From an uncultured Bacteroidales bacterium (GTDB taxonomy: Bacteria > Bacteroidota > Bacteroidia > Bacteroidales > Tenuifilaceae): a DNA stretch of 25,868 nucleotides. Of this stretch, positions 7,881-16,916 are shown one piece after another. The translations under genes and the position numbers were made by a program. Within the stretch, counting starts at the first letter, position 1; the number at the start of each line of letters is the position of its first letter. The DNA is taken from the NCBI GenBank assembly GCA_937915475.1, contig CALGIR010000260.1, forward strand, positions 1 to 25,868. The letters are read 5' to 3'. A model generated the notes under the pieces. The model saw nothing but the letters and a program-made list of their open reading frames with translations, made no database searches and was not told the origin of the DNA.

Positions 7881-10800
7881 TTAAATCCAGCGTACAAGAG
7901 CAAAATCCATACGGTGGGGGAGTTCGTTGTGCTTAGCATAAATTCTAATTCCAGAATCGTACACCCCAGGTTCATTGGGAATAAACGAAAGCCTATAGGT
8001 TGCTCTTTGTCCCTCAACATTTTCAAGGTCGAACTCTTGTGTGTGTTTAATGCGAGTATCGCCATTTTCAGCAAGTTCGGCAATAATAAGTTCCACACCA
8101 ACCTCATCAGGGGAGAGTTTACCAAGATCGAGTACAACTTCGGAGTTATACTCCTTGCCAAGTACAATGTCTTGTCGTGAAGTATCGAACTGTTCGGCAG
8201 TAATAATCTCAAGGCTATCCCAGTTTCGGGCAACCTTTCGCTTCCATGCGGCAATTGTCTGGGTAAGCTCAAGGTCCTCTTGCTTAAGCCTGTTGGAGCG
8301 CAGATAAAGCTTATGGTAAAATTTATCCTGATAATCCTCCATCATGCGGGTAGTTGTAAACGTGGATGCAATCTGTGAAATAGATTTTTTTATGAATGAC
8401 ATCCATTCGAGAGGGAAACCCTCCTCGTTGCGAGTGTAGAAAGGAGGAACAATTTCGTTCTCAATAATGGTGTAGATCATCTCAGCGTCTAGTTCATCCT
8501 GGAATTCTTGCTGTGCATAGGCTCTCTCTTCTGGGAGTGCCCATCCGGCATTGGGTACGTAACCCTCAACCCACCAGCCATCGAGAACGCTAAAGTGTAG
8601 ACCACCGTTCATCACCACTTTCATTCCGCTGGTGCCCGATGCCTCTAAGGGGCGTGTAGGTGTATTTAACCAAACATCAACTCCCTGCACCATTTTCCTT
8701 GCCAGTTCCATATCGTAATTCTGAAGGAACATGAATTTCCCAGTAAACTCAGGTCTTTTACTTACCTCAATTATTCTTCGAATAAGATCCTGTCCCGCTT
8801 TGTCGTTTGGATGTGCTTTACCAGCAAAGATGAACTGTACAGGCCTATCCGTATTATTTACAATTTTGCTTAATCTATCTAGGTCGCGCATTAGCAGATT
8901 AGCTCTTTTGTACGTAGCAAACCTTCGGGCAAAGCCTATGGTGAGCACATCGTCACCTATATTCTCTTGTATTTCAACAACCTGCCTTGGAGGCTCATAC
9001 TTCATAATCTGGGGATCAACAAGCCGAGATCGAATGTAGTCAATTAGCTTTTTACGGTTCAAATTCCTAATATCCCAAAGTTTTCCATCAGGAATATTAT
9101 AGATATTATTCCAATCGGGTGTATTGTCAAAGCTGTGTTCATTTGAGTCAACTTCTAATAGTTCTCTTATCTCAGGAGATGCCCAAGTGGGGTAATGAAC
9201 ACCGTTAGTAACATAGCCAATGTGTATCTCGCTAGGGAAGTATCCAGGCCAAAGATTTGCGAACATGTGTTGGCTAACCGATCCATGTAGCATGCTTACT
9301 CCATTAACCTCTTGCGATAGGTTTGCAGCTAGGTAACTCATTGAAAAATGCTCAGTTTCGTCGCCTGGATTGAGTTTGCCCAAATCCATAAATTGCTCCC
9401 ATGTAACACCCAACTTTTCGGGGTAATGAGCCATGTAGGTTCGGAGCATGTCCTCAGGGAACGAATCGTGACCAGCAGGTACTGGTGTGTGTGTTGTAAA
9501 CAGGCTACTAGCCCTAACCAGTTCGAGTGCTTCATCGAAAGAGCATTTTTCCTCAACAATGGTAAGATTAAGCCTTTCTAGACCAGCAAATGCTGCATGC
9601 CCTTCGTTAAGGTGGAAAATATCCTGATTTATGCCAAGTTCATCAAGTGCTCTAACGCCTCCAATGCCAAGTATCATCTCCTGTTTAAACCTATCCTCCC
9701 AGTTGCCTCCGTATAGGTGATGGGTAATTGCTCTATCCTGTGGTTGATTATCCTCAAAATCGGTATCCAGTAAATATAATTCTGTTCGCCCAACATCAAC
9801 TCGCCATATACGAGCATTTACATTTCGTCCAGGGAGTGCAATGCTAACTGTTTTCCACTTCCCATTAATGTGCCTAACGGGTCTGGCTTGGGTTTGTGTA
9901 AAGTTTTGCTGATCGTATGAGGCAATTTGCTGACCAGCCGATGTGAGTTGCTGAGTGAAATAGCCATAGCGATAGAAAAGGCCGATGGCAACAAGCGGAA
10001 CATTTTTGTCTGATGCTTCTTTTAGATAATCACCTGCCAGTACACCCAACCCGCCCGAGTATAACTTTAAACTTGTGTGTAGGCCAAACTCCATACTGAA
10101 GTACGCTATTTTTGCTCCCTTTCTGCCGATTTTTCGTTTCATGTAATCGGTAAAATGTTGGTGAACCCTGCTTAGTTTTTCTATAAAAGCCTCATCCTTT
10201 TCAAGTTGTTGGAACTGTTTCAGTGTAATTTTATCGAGAAAACGAATGGGGTTTTGCTCACATTGGTTCCATAGTTGGCTATCGATGGATTGGAAAAGTT
10301 CAATTGCATCTGGATTCCAGCACCACCAAAGGTTCTTTGAGATCTCATCGAGTGCAGTTAATTTATCGGGAATACTTTTTTGGATAAGCAGCCTTACCCA
10401 ATTGGGTTTGTTGGTATGATATTTTTTTTCAACCGTTGGAAGCTCCTCCTCTCTATCAGCATCCATGAACTTTTGAGTTCTTTGCTCAACCTTTTGAAGG
10501 GCTATACTGTAAGCTTTTTTGTAGTAATCGATTAAGTTTTCCCAAAGAGCAATACGTGAAACCTCTACAGCATTTTGACGGTATGTTTCCTGGTCGTTAT
10601 TCGATAGTGTTGCATAGATACATAGGGTTGATGAAATTTCTTCAACAATGTGCTGGTCGTTATCGTCGGTTCTGTCGATTATCTTAATGCCTGGATGATC
10701 GTTTGGGTAATGTTCCTTAACCCACAGTCCGAACCCAGCAAGGCTTGTGGTTATGGTTGGCACATGAAAGGCAAGGCTCTCCAGCGGGGTGTAACCCCAT

Positions 10801-12140
10801 GGTTCATAGTACGATGGAAAAACAGAAATATCCATACCAATCAGCAAATCCCAATATGGCAGGTTAAATATACCGTCGCTGCCATTGAGGTAACAGGGAA
10901 CAAAAAATATTTTAACCTTATCGTTTGCTGAGTTGGTCAGACCAGAAGATTTTATTCGATTGAGAATAGGATCATTATCAGGATCGTTGAGGTAGTGGGT
11001 TAAGTGGGTATTGCTTAGCACAACCACATTCTCATTATCCTTTTCCTTTTCAAGTAAATTCTTAAAAACGTCTTTTCGTGGCCCGTGGTGAGCCCCTGGG
11101 ATAAGGATAAATGCAAGCACATCGCGTTTTAGGTCAGGGCATTGGTTCAACTTTGCAAGCGCATCAATAAAAACATCAATGCCCTTGTTTTTAAATTCAT
11201 ACCTGCCGCTTATGCCAACAATCATTGAATCCTTAGCTACATCACGAGCAAGAAGCGCTTCGGCAACTTCGTAAAATTTTACCTTTGCCTCAATTCGCCT
11301 TAACCTAAACTCATCCTCTTCAGGTACTATGCTGTTCTCAAAACCATTTGGGGTAACAATATCAACTTCCTTGCCGTGAAATTGTTTGCACTCTTTTGCG
11401 GTAATGTCACTAACCGTTGTGAAGCAGTCGGACTCAATGGCCGAGACTTTTTCGAGTGATTGCTTCGAAACCACGTTAAGCTCTAAGGCTTTGTGCTCGG
11501 CATTATACTTTTCGAGTTTGCTGTAAAGCGGAATGTTGTTTCCAGCGATGCTCCTTCCTATAACGGTAGCGTGGGTAGTAAAAATATTACCAATTAGGGG
11601 TACGTATTTCTTTAAGTAGAGCAGGCCAATGCCTGTCATCCACTCGTGAAATTGGGCAACAATCCGATGCCTTTGGGTAAGTTGGAAACGTGTAAAACTC
11701 TCAATTACTTTACCTGCAGCATATCCAAATAGAGCAGGTTCAACGTAGTCCCATTGGCCTGTAATTGAGTCAAGTTTATACTCCTCCCAAAACTCTTTGA
11801 GTATCTCATCCTTTTTTGAGAAGAAGGGTGTAAAGTCAACAATAATAACAACTGGCTTACCCTCAATATTCCAGCGTCCAACCCGAACTCTTAGTCCTTC
11901 TTCGGCTGCTTTGTTTCGCCAAGAAGCGAAAAGTTGTGAATCCTCAATGAACTCAGGGTTACCCGTTGTGTCCCGCACAACATCGGGGCCAATGAAGATT
12001 AGGTTGTTTTTATACTCCTTTACCAACGTAAGAGCCTTGGTTGAGATAACCGTATGGATACCCCCAATTTTATTGCATATTTCCCAGCTTACCTCAAAAA
12101 GATAATCGGGTCTCAGTAATTTCTCGTTCATAGTGTCCAT
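7881..12140 (-). CDS. GT3 glycogen synthase fused to GT35 alpha-glucan phosphorylase
   Basis: Two opposing enzymes in one 1419-residue chain. Residues 10-555 or so resemble eukaryotic-type (GT3) glycogen synthase: LFEVSWEICNKIGGIHTV at the N terminus, GISGRYEFKNKGIDVFIDAL in the middle, and FPSYYEPWGYTPLES with the E-x7-E pair at E446/E454. From about residue 590 comes a phosphorylase of the DUF3417 type: NLWWCWNPDAIELF at 603-616, LNEGHAAF, and EASGTSGMK with the PLP-binding Lys at 1174. The synthase half would extend alpha-1,4-glucan from a nucleotide sugar (UDP- or ADP-glucose unknown); the phosphorylase half would release glucose-1-phosphate. I start at ATG 12140, with AAGG nearby and homology following; ATG 12131 is equally possible. 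The frame is open to 12344, but that part overlaps the GH57 gene. Last gene of the operon. Confidence 0.93.
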   Translation of the reverse strand: MDTMNEKLLRPDYLFEVSWEICNKIGGIHTVISTKALTLVKEYKNNLIFIGPDVVRDTTGNPEFIEDSQLFASWRNKAAEEGLRVRVGRWNIEGKPVVIIVDFTPFFSKKDEILKEFWEEYKLDSITGQWDYVEPALFGYAAGKVIESFTRFQLTQRHRIVAQFHEWMTGIGLLYLKKYVPLIGNIFTTHATVIGRSIAGNNIPLYSKLEKYNAEHKALELNVVSKQSLEKVSAIESDCFTTVSDITAKECKQFHGKEVDIVTPNGFENSIVPEEDEFRLRRIEAKVKFYEVAEALLARDVAKDSMIVGISGRYEFKNKGIDVFIDALAKLNQCPDLKRDVLAFILIPGAHHGPRKDVFKNLLEKEKDNENVVVLSNTHLTHYLNDPDNDPILNRIKSSGLTNSANDKVKIFFVPCYLNGSDGIFNLPYWDLLIGMDISVFPSYYEPWGYTPLESLAFHVPTITTSLAGFGLWVKEHYPNDHPGIKIIDRTDDNDQHIVEEISSTLCIYATLSNNDQETYRQNAVEVSRIALWENLIDYYKKAYSIALQKVEQRTQKFMDADREEELPTVEKKYHTNKPNWVRLLIQKSIPDKLTALDEISKNLWWCWNPDAIELFQSIDSQLWNQCEQNPIRFLDKITLKQFQQLEKDEAFIEKLSRVHQHFTDYMKRKIGRKGAKIAYFSMEFGLHTSLKLYSGGLGVLAGDYLKEASDKNVPLVAIGLFYRYGYFTQQLTSAGQQIASYDQQNFTQTQARPVRHINGKWKTVSIALPGRNVNARIWRVDVGRTELYLLDTDFEDNQPQDRAITHHLYGGNWEDRFKQEMILGIGGVRALDELGINQDIFHLNEGHAAFAGLERLNLTIVEEKCSFDEALELVRASSLFTTHTPVPAGHDSFPEDMLRTYMAHYPEKLGVTWEQFMDLGKLNPGDETEHFSMSYLAANLSQEVNGVSMLHGSVSQHMFANLWPGYFPSEIHIGYVTNGVHYPTWASPEIRELLEVDSNEHSFDNTPDWNNIYNIPDGKLWDIRNLNRKKLIDYIRSRLVDPQIMKYEPPRQVVEIQENIGDDVLTIGFARRFATYKRANLLMRDLDRLSKIVNNTDRPVQFIFAGKAHPNDKAGQDLIRRIIEVSKRPEFTGKFMFLQNYDMELARKMVQGVDVWLNTPTRPLEASGTSGMKVVMNGGLHFSVLDGWWVEGYVPNAGWALPEERAYAQQEFQDELDAEMIYTIIENEIVPPFYTRNEEGFPLEWMSFIKKSISQIASTFTTTRMMEDYQDKFYHKLYLRSNRLKQEDLELTQTIAAWKRKVARNWDSLEIITAEQFDTSRQDIVLGKEYNSEVVLDLGKLSPDEVGVELIIAELAENGDTRIKHTQEFDLENVEGQRATYRLSFIPNEPGVYDSGIRIYAKHNELPHRMDFALVRWI

Positions 12141-12168
12141 TTTACCTTGGTTATTAAAAGACTTAATA

Positions 12169-13587
12169 TTAATTCTTGTCCCTTTTTTTTGAAGTGGCTT
12201 TGGTTTGAGCTGTCTTTTTGGCCGTTGGTTTAACCTTTGGCTTTGGTTTTTCTTTTGATGCCACCTTTTGCTTAGAAACTGTTTTTGACTTGGCTTTTTG
12301 TCGTAGTTGTTTGAGTTCCTTAAGCTTTTTCTCGTACTCCTCAATCATAATGTCAACCTCCTCATCTACAGGTTTTTCGCTTTTGATCTTGTTGGTTATA
12401 GAGTCAACAGTATCTACCCTAAGCTTAAAATCGCTAAAAACGTTCATAAAGGTTATAAATGCATCGTATGGAGAATCGTAAGGATTAAAGTACTTATGAA
12501 CATCACCATCGCTAAACCACTTGGTACACATGTAGTAAAAGTGATCGCTTGTTTGTAGATATCGCCAGTCGCGCTGTATATCTGGATTGTTGATGTTGTT
12601 TATCTTCTCGATTAACGAATATAGATTATCGAATGCATCGTCCTGCATTTCGTTGCCAAGCCAAGCGGTTAGGTCGCGTTCTTCATCGGCCCAGCTTATG
12701 GGGTAGGGAACATGGAGAGGAGCAATGGGTTGATGTTTCTTGGCCGCTTCGGAGGGGGTGAGAAATTCAAAGTTGGAGTTGCTAAAAACCCGTTGGGGCA
12801 GTGCTTTCAAAAACTCAAAGATACCTGTTTCTGCCCATTGGTGTTCGCCAAAGGTTTCGTAGTCCATAAATAGATTGATAATCTCATCCTTTTGGTCGAT
12901 TGAATATAGCCAATCCACATATTTTTCTGTTGTTAGCGGCCACTCTTCCCACCCACGATTAGAGAATCGGAATGCAATATCGTCGCTCAGTTGGAAATTT
13001 TTAAGCAATAGCTTTAACTTAGGATTAATGGCGTTGGTATATAGATAGTTTGAACTTTTCCATCCCATAATATGCTTTGCACCCTCGGTAAGCATAGCCT
13101 TGTAGCCTAAATTGGCTACCATTGCGCCAATTTCGTCGGAGTAGATGAGTTCAGTATTCCTAAACGTGGTAGGTTTTTGACCAAAGAGTTGCTCAATTTT
13201 GCTTGCGTGGGCTTTAACCTGCATCTCAAATTCACTAGGGCATTTAAGTGCCGAGAGCGAGTGTGAGTAGGTTTCCGCTAAAAATTCAACGCATCCCGTT
13301 TCGGCAAGCCGTTTAAAGGAATCGAGCACGTCGGGGGCGTAAAGTTCAAATTGATCGAGTGCAGTTCCAGAAATGGAGTATGAAATTTTAAATCTGCTCC
13401 CAAACTCGTTTATTAGTGCAAGCATCAGGCTGTTGGTTGGGAGGTAGCATTTTTCGGCCACTTTACGCATTATTGAGCGGTTTGCGAATTCGTCGAAGTA
13501 GTTATGGTTTTTCCCAATGTCGAAAAACCGGTAATGACGAAGTCTAAAGGGTTGGTGAACCTGAAAATAGAAGCAGATCGTTTTCAT
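12169..13587 (-). CDS. GH57 glycoside hydrolase (alpha-amylase/glucanotransferase type) with basic tail
   Basis: Predicted to cleave or rearrange alpha-glucan, most likely in the cytoplasm since no signal peptide is visible. GH57 landmarks: HQPFRLR at residues 11-17, GCVEFLAETYSHSLSALKCP near 98-117, TFRNTELIYSDE with E146 as probable nucleophile, and LFMDYETFGEHQ with D242 as probable acid/base. The catalytic part ends near residue 395. Residues 418-472 form a Lys-rich, low-complexity tail (KPKPKVKPTAKKTAQTK), probably disordered. The last codons contain an A8 run (12190-12183) that is prone to slippage. The stop is 28 bases before the GT3-GT35 start; the GT4 gene ends 49 bases upstream. Exact specificity (amylase, glucanotransferase or branching) cannot be told from sequence alone. 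Confidence 0.9.
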   Translation of the reverse strand: MKTICFYFQVHQPFRLRHYRFFDIGKNHNYFDEFANRSIMRKVAEKCYLPTNSLMLALINEFGSRFKISYSISGTALDQFELYAPDVLDSFKRLAETGCVEFLAETYSHSLSALKCPSEFEMQVKAHASKIEQLFGQKPTTFRNTELIYSDEIGAMVANLGYKAMLTEGAKHIMGWKSSNYLYTNAINPKLKLLLKNFQLSDDIAFRFSNRGWEEWPLTTEKYVDWLYSIDQKDEIINLFMDYETFGEHQWAETGIFEFLKALPQRVFSNSNFEFLTPSEAAKKHQPIAPLHVPYPISWADEERDLTAWLGNEMQDDAFDNLYSLIEKINNINNPDIQRDWRYLQTSDHFYYMCTKWFSDGDVHKYFNPYDSPYDAFITFMNVFSDFKLRVDTVDSITNKIKSEKPVDEEVDIMIEEYEKKLKELKQLRQKAKSKTVSKQKVASKEKPKPKVKPTAKKTAQTKATSKKRDKN

Positions 13588-13636
13588 TGTATTTTGTTTT
13601 ATTGTTTTTCAACTACGATATCGAAGATGAGAATAC

Positions 13637-14923
13637 TTAAATGTCAAGCAGCGATTTATACACTTCTTTTACCTCGTAAGCAGCATTTTCCCATTTAAGG
13701 CTATTTACTTCGCTTTGCCCATGCTGCTTAAAGTAACTCGATAGGGCATCGTACTTAAGCAGTCCGTGAATTGAGTCGGCCATTGCATCAATGTCCCAAA
13801 AATCTACTTTAAGGGCATGCTTTAGCACCTCAGCAACCCCCGATTGCTTTGATATTATTACGGGTACGTTACTTTGCATTGCCTCAAGTGGACTGATGCC
13901 GAAAGGCTCCGATACCGATGGCATTACGTATACATCACTTTGGGCAAACATGGAATGGACTTCGGGACCCTCGAGGAAACCTGTAAAGTGAAACTTTTTG
14001 GATATTTTAAGCTGTGCAGCTCGCCTTATCATTCGATTGAGCATATCCCCACTGCCAGCCATTACAAATCGCACGTTGGGGTTCCGTTTAATAACCTTAT
14101 TGGCAGCTTCAATAAAGTAGTCTGGCCCTTTTTGAAATGTAACCCGTCCAAGAAAGGTTACCACTTTTTCGGGTACCCCTTTTGTTTCGCTATGGCTGTA
14201 ACCATTGCCAGCAAAATCAACGGCATTATGAATGGTAACTACTTTACCCTCAGGAATACCATATCGGGTTATAACGATATTTCGGGTTAAGTGGCTTACC
14301 GCAATTATCTTATCGGCCATTTGCATGCCCTGTTTTTCAATCTCGTAAACGGCTTGATTAATATTCTCGCCGCTTCGGTCGAATTCGGTTGCATGGATAT
14401 GGACTACCAGCGGTTTGCCCGAAACCATTTTTGCTGTAATACCTGCAAGGTAGGTTAGCCAGTCGTGCGCATGGATAACATCAAACTCCTCTTTTGCTGC
14501 TATGCTTGCTGCAATTAGTGCATATCGCGAAACCTCCTTCAGCAGGTCCTTCCCGTATTTACCAGTAAATTTGAACTTATGGCTTGATGTTGTGCTGTTT
14601 TCTTGTGTTCCATCTGCTTCTGTTTCAGATATAAGTCGTGCAAACTCTTCGGGGCCAACGTAAGGAATAAGGTTAGAGCTAACCTCGAGGTAGCTTATTT
14701 TTTTCCAGAATTCCTCAAGTTCAACCGACATGTTACAAATATCAACATCCTCAGCGGGTACAATTCTAACAGCCGATTGATCTTCGTCGCCAAAAGCTTT
14801 AGGCACAACAAAAGCTACATTTACGTTGTGCTTAGCCAATCCTCGGGTAAGGCCAAAACACGCTGTTCCCAAACCTCCCGATATGTGCGGAGGGAATTCC
14901 CAACCAAACATTAGTACTCTCAT
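13637..14923 (-). CDS. GT4/GT5-like glycosyltransferase of the glycogen operon
   Basis: A GT-B fold glycosyltransferase of 428 residues. The N terminus (LMFGWEFPPHISGGLGTACF, residues 4-23) resembles the glycine-rich acceptor/donor loop of bacterial glycogen synthases. HAHDWLTYLAG follows, then FLGRVTFQKGPDYFIEAANK, and the donor-site SEPFGISPLEAM with the E-x7-E pair at E339/E347. Bacteroidota glycogen loci often carry such a gene beside GH57 and a debranching enzyme. It could be an alternative glucan synthase, a maltose-1-phosphate-type enzyme or a primer-making enzyme; sequence alone does not decide. A poorly conserved segment near residues 105-118 is Ser/Thr-rich. Spacing of 25 bases from the debranching enzyme gene implies co-transcription. 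Confidence 0.85.
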   Translation of the reverse strand: MRVLMFGWEFPPHISGGLGTACFGLTRGLAKHNVNVAFVVPKAFGDEDQSAVRIVPAEDVDICNMSVELEEFWKKISYLEVSSNLIPYVGPEEFARLISETEADGTQENSTTSSHKFKFTGKYGKDLLKEVSRYALIAASIAAKEEFDVIHAHDWLTYLAGITAKMVSGKPLVVHIHATEFDRSGENINQAVYEIEKQGMQMADKIIAVSHLTRNIVITRYGIPEGKVVTIHNAVDFAGNGYSHSETKGVPEKVVTFLGRVTFQKGPDYFIEAANKVIKRNPNVRFVMAGSGDMLNRMIRRAAQLKISKKFHFTGFLEGPEVHSMFAQSDVYVMPSVSEPFGISPLEAMQSNVPVIISKQSGVAEVLKHALKVDFWDIDAMADSIHGLLKYDALSSYFKQHGQSEVNSLKWENAAYEVKEVYKSLLDI

Positions 14924-14948
14924 GCTATGTATTTAGGGTTGGTTAACA

Positions 14949-16892
14949 CTATTTATTGTCTTCATACATTCTTTTTATTCTAATAATCTCGGCAACGCTC
15001 CAGGCTTGCGAGATGCATCCATTCGGTTTGTGTGGCGGATCTCCATCGTAAATTTCAGCAATGCCACATATTCCGTGGTTGGCCATATCCTCACAGAATG
15101 AGTCTAACACCTCTTTGGCCAAAGTGTTTGTTGAACTTCCATGCAGCTTATAGTTTGCCTCAATAAAATGTCCCAGTAACCAAGGCCATGCAGTTCCCTG
15201 GTGATATGCGCTATCGCGCGAAACCTGATCGCCCTCGTATTGCCCTAAATAATTGGGGTTCTTTGGCGATAGCGTTCTTAAACCTTTCGGCGTGTATAAC
15301 TCTTTGTACACAACGTCCAGAACTCCTTTCTTCATCTCCTCGGTTAGGGGACTATATGGCAGCGATACGGCAAAAATCTGATTTGGCCTAACAAAGATGT
15401 TCTGTTCATCATAATCAACAAAATCAGCCAAATACTGTTTTGGTTCATACCAAAATATTTTAGTGAACGATTCGAGGATTTGGCTTGCAATTGGTTCCCA
15501 GTTTTTTACGAATTTAGTATCTTTATGCTCCTTCGCTAAGTTTATGGTGAATATTATGGCATTGTACCAAAGTGCGTTGGTCTCAACTTGATAGCCAGTT
15601 CGGGGTGTAACTGGTATGCCATTTACTACAGCATCCATCCAGGTTAACGACACTCCTTTTTCTCCAGCCCAAACCAAACCGTTTTCATGAACCTTTATGC
15701 TATGTTGGAGTTCACCATTTCGGTATCCGTTAAGGATATTTTTCATCTTTGTTCCGTATGCCTTCCATACCTCATCTGTAGTTTTTTGCTTTTGTGCGTA
15801 CATCTGTATTACCCAAAAAAACCACAACGGAGCATCAGCGGAGCTGAAGGCCGATGATGGATCATGCTTCATGTTTGTGATATGAGCACCCCTGAACTCT
15901 TTTACCATTGTGTCCAAAATATCTTTGCAAAGTTTGTCGTCACCAGTACAGAGGGTCAACCCTGGCAGGGCAATGAAAGAGTCGCGTGCTCGATCACCAA
16001 GCCACGGATAACCTGCAATAAACTCGGTTTTTTTGCCACGTTTTACAATAAATTGTTGAGCTGCATTGCGAAGGCAATTTTCAAGGTTGTCCTTTTTGGG
16101 GCGTCGCGCTATCTCTGAGTTAAATTTTCGGGTAAGCGACATTGGATTTTGTTCGTTTGTTGCTGCAGAGAAGATAATACTCTCGCCTTTTTTTATGGAA
16201 ATCTCAAAAAATCCAGGTACAAACAAATCTTCATGTCCTTCGTAGCCTCGTTTAATCTCTTCTTTGTACTCAATATTGTAGTACCAGTCGGGCACGGCTA
16301 CAAATTCGTTTCCTTTATTTAGCTGCATATGGAGGTACGGAAACCCTTGGTATAGTTTATATTTGACACCGTTTGGGATATCTCTGTAACGCTTGTTGGC
16401 GTATAGGTTCGATTTGGAAAGTTGATGAGCATTCCTAAAGGCCAGAAAAGGTTTTATCCTCAACTTAGTTGGGCTGTTGGCATCTTTTAGGGTGTATCGT
16501 ATCATAAACTGCTCTTCGTTATGCACAAAAAGCAACTCTTTTTCAAAAATCACTCCTCCCACATGGTATGTAATTTTTGGGGTTGGCTCATACTCAAAGT
16601 CAACAATATATTTGTGTCCCCTAGGATCATAAATACCAGGGTAGCGATGAATACCTAAATTGAATTCTTTGCCGTGCTGAATTATAGTTTCATCAACAGT
16701 TGAGAGTAAAATGTGATTCTCACCGTCGAAATGGTCGAGTGGTAACACCATAAGCCCATGATACTTTCGGGTATTGCATAGCACAATGGTTGTACTAAAA
16801 TAGCCCCCTGCTCTGTTGGCGCTAAGAATCTCTCTGTTTAGTGAGTAGGCTAGATTAACTAACTCACTCTTATTGAATTCAAGATAACTCAT
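14949..16892 (-). CDS. Glycogen debranching enzyme (amylo-alpha-1,6-glucosidase type, GH133-like)
   Basis: Predicted to remove alpha-1,6 branch stubs from glycogen. The 647-residue protein has the two-part bacterial GDE layout. The N-terminal beta domain has SLNREILSANRAGGYFSTT and CNTRKYHGLMVLPLD in the first 55 residues. The C-terminal (alpha/alpha)6 barrel has AGYPWLGDRARDSFIALPGL (acidic residues D300 and D304), GLVWAGEKGVSLTWMDAVVNG, and AYHQGTAWPWLLGHFIEA near the end. No signal peptide is seen, so it should act in the cytoplasm. It is the first gene of the operon that continues with GT4, GH57 and the GT3-GT35 fusion. A 15-base palindrome lies just upstream of the start. Confidence 0.93.
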   Translation of the reverse strand: MSYLEFNKSELVNLAYSLNREILSANRAGGYFSTTIVLCNTRKYHGLMVLPLDHFDGENHILLSTVDETIIQHGKEFNLGIHRYPGIYDPRGHKYIVDFEYEPTPKITYHVGGVIFEKELLFVHNEEQFMIRYTLKDANSPTKLRIKPFLAFRNAHQLSKSNLYANKRYRDIPNGVKYKLYQGFPYLHMQLNKGNEFVAVPDWYYNIEYKEEIKRGYEGHEDLFVPGFFEISIKKGESIIFSAATNEQNPMSLTRKFNSEIARRPKKDNLENCLRNAAQQFIVKRGKKTEFIAGYPWLGDRARDSFIALPGLTLCTGDDKLCKDILDTMVKEFRGAHITNMKHDPSSAFSSADAPLWFFWVIQMYAQKQKTTDEVWKAYGTKMKNILNGYRNGELQHSIKVHENGLVWAGEKGVSLTWMDAVVNGIPVTPRTGYQVETNALWYNAIIFTINLAKEHKDTKFVKNWEPIASQILESFTKIFWYEPKQYLADFVDYDEQNIFVRPNQIFAVSLPYSPLTEEMKKGVLDVVYKELYTPKGLRTLSPKNPNYLGQYEGDQVSRDSAYHQGTAWPWLLGHFIEANYKLHGSSTNTLAKEVLDSFCEDMANHGICGIAEIYDGDPPHKPNGCISQAWSVAEIIRIKRMYEDNK

Positions 16893-16901
16893 AGGTTTAT
16901 A

Positions 16902-16916
16902 ATGTTAAATTAACAT
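16902..16916. promoter_or_regulatory. Palindrome in front of the glycogen operon, possible operator
   Basis: ATGTTAA-A-TTAACAT is a perfect palindrome with 7-bp arms, ending 9 bases upstream of the debranching enzyme start. It sits where an operator or leader hairpin could affect the first gene. The 193-base divergent region (16893-17085) lacks an exact TAnnTTTG on either strand. A second, weaker palindrome, TGTAT-TGC-ATACA, lies at 17058-17070 near the start of the divergent gene. Regulatory function is inference. Confidence 0.3.

Noticed and set aside
12141..12344. N-terminal extension of the GT3-GT35 gene by 68 codons
   Set aside because: It overlaps the GH57 coding tail, is only basic low-complexity sequence, and GT3 homology begins right after ATG 12140. 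Kept only as a frameshift hypothesis.
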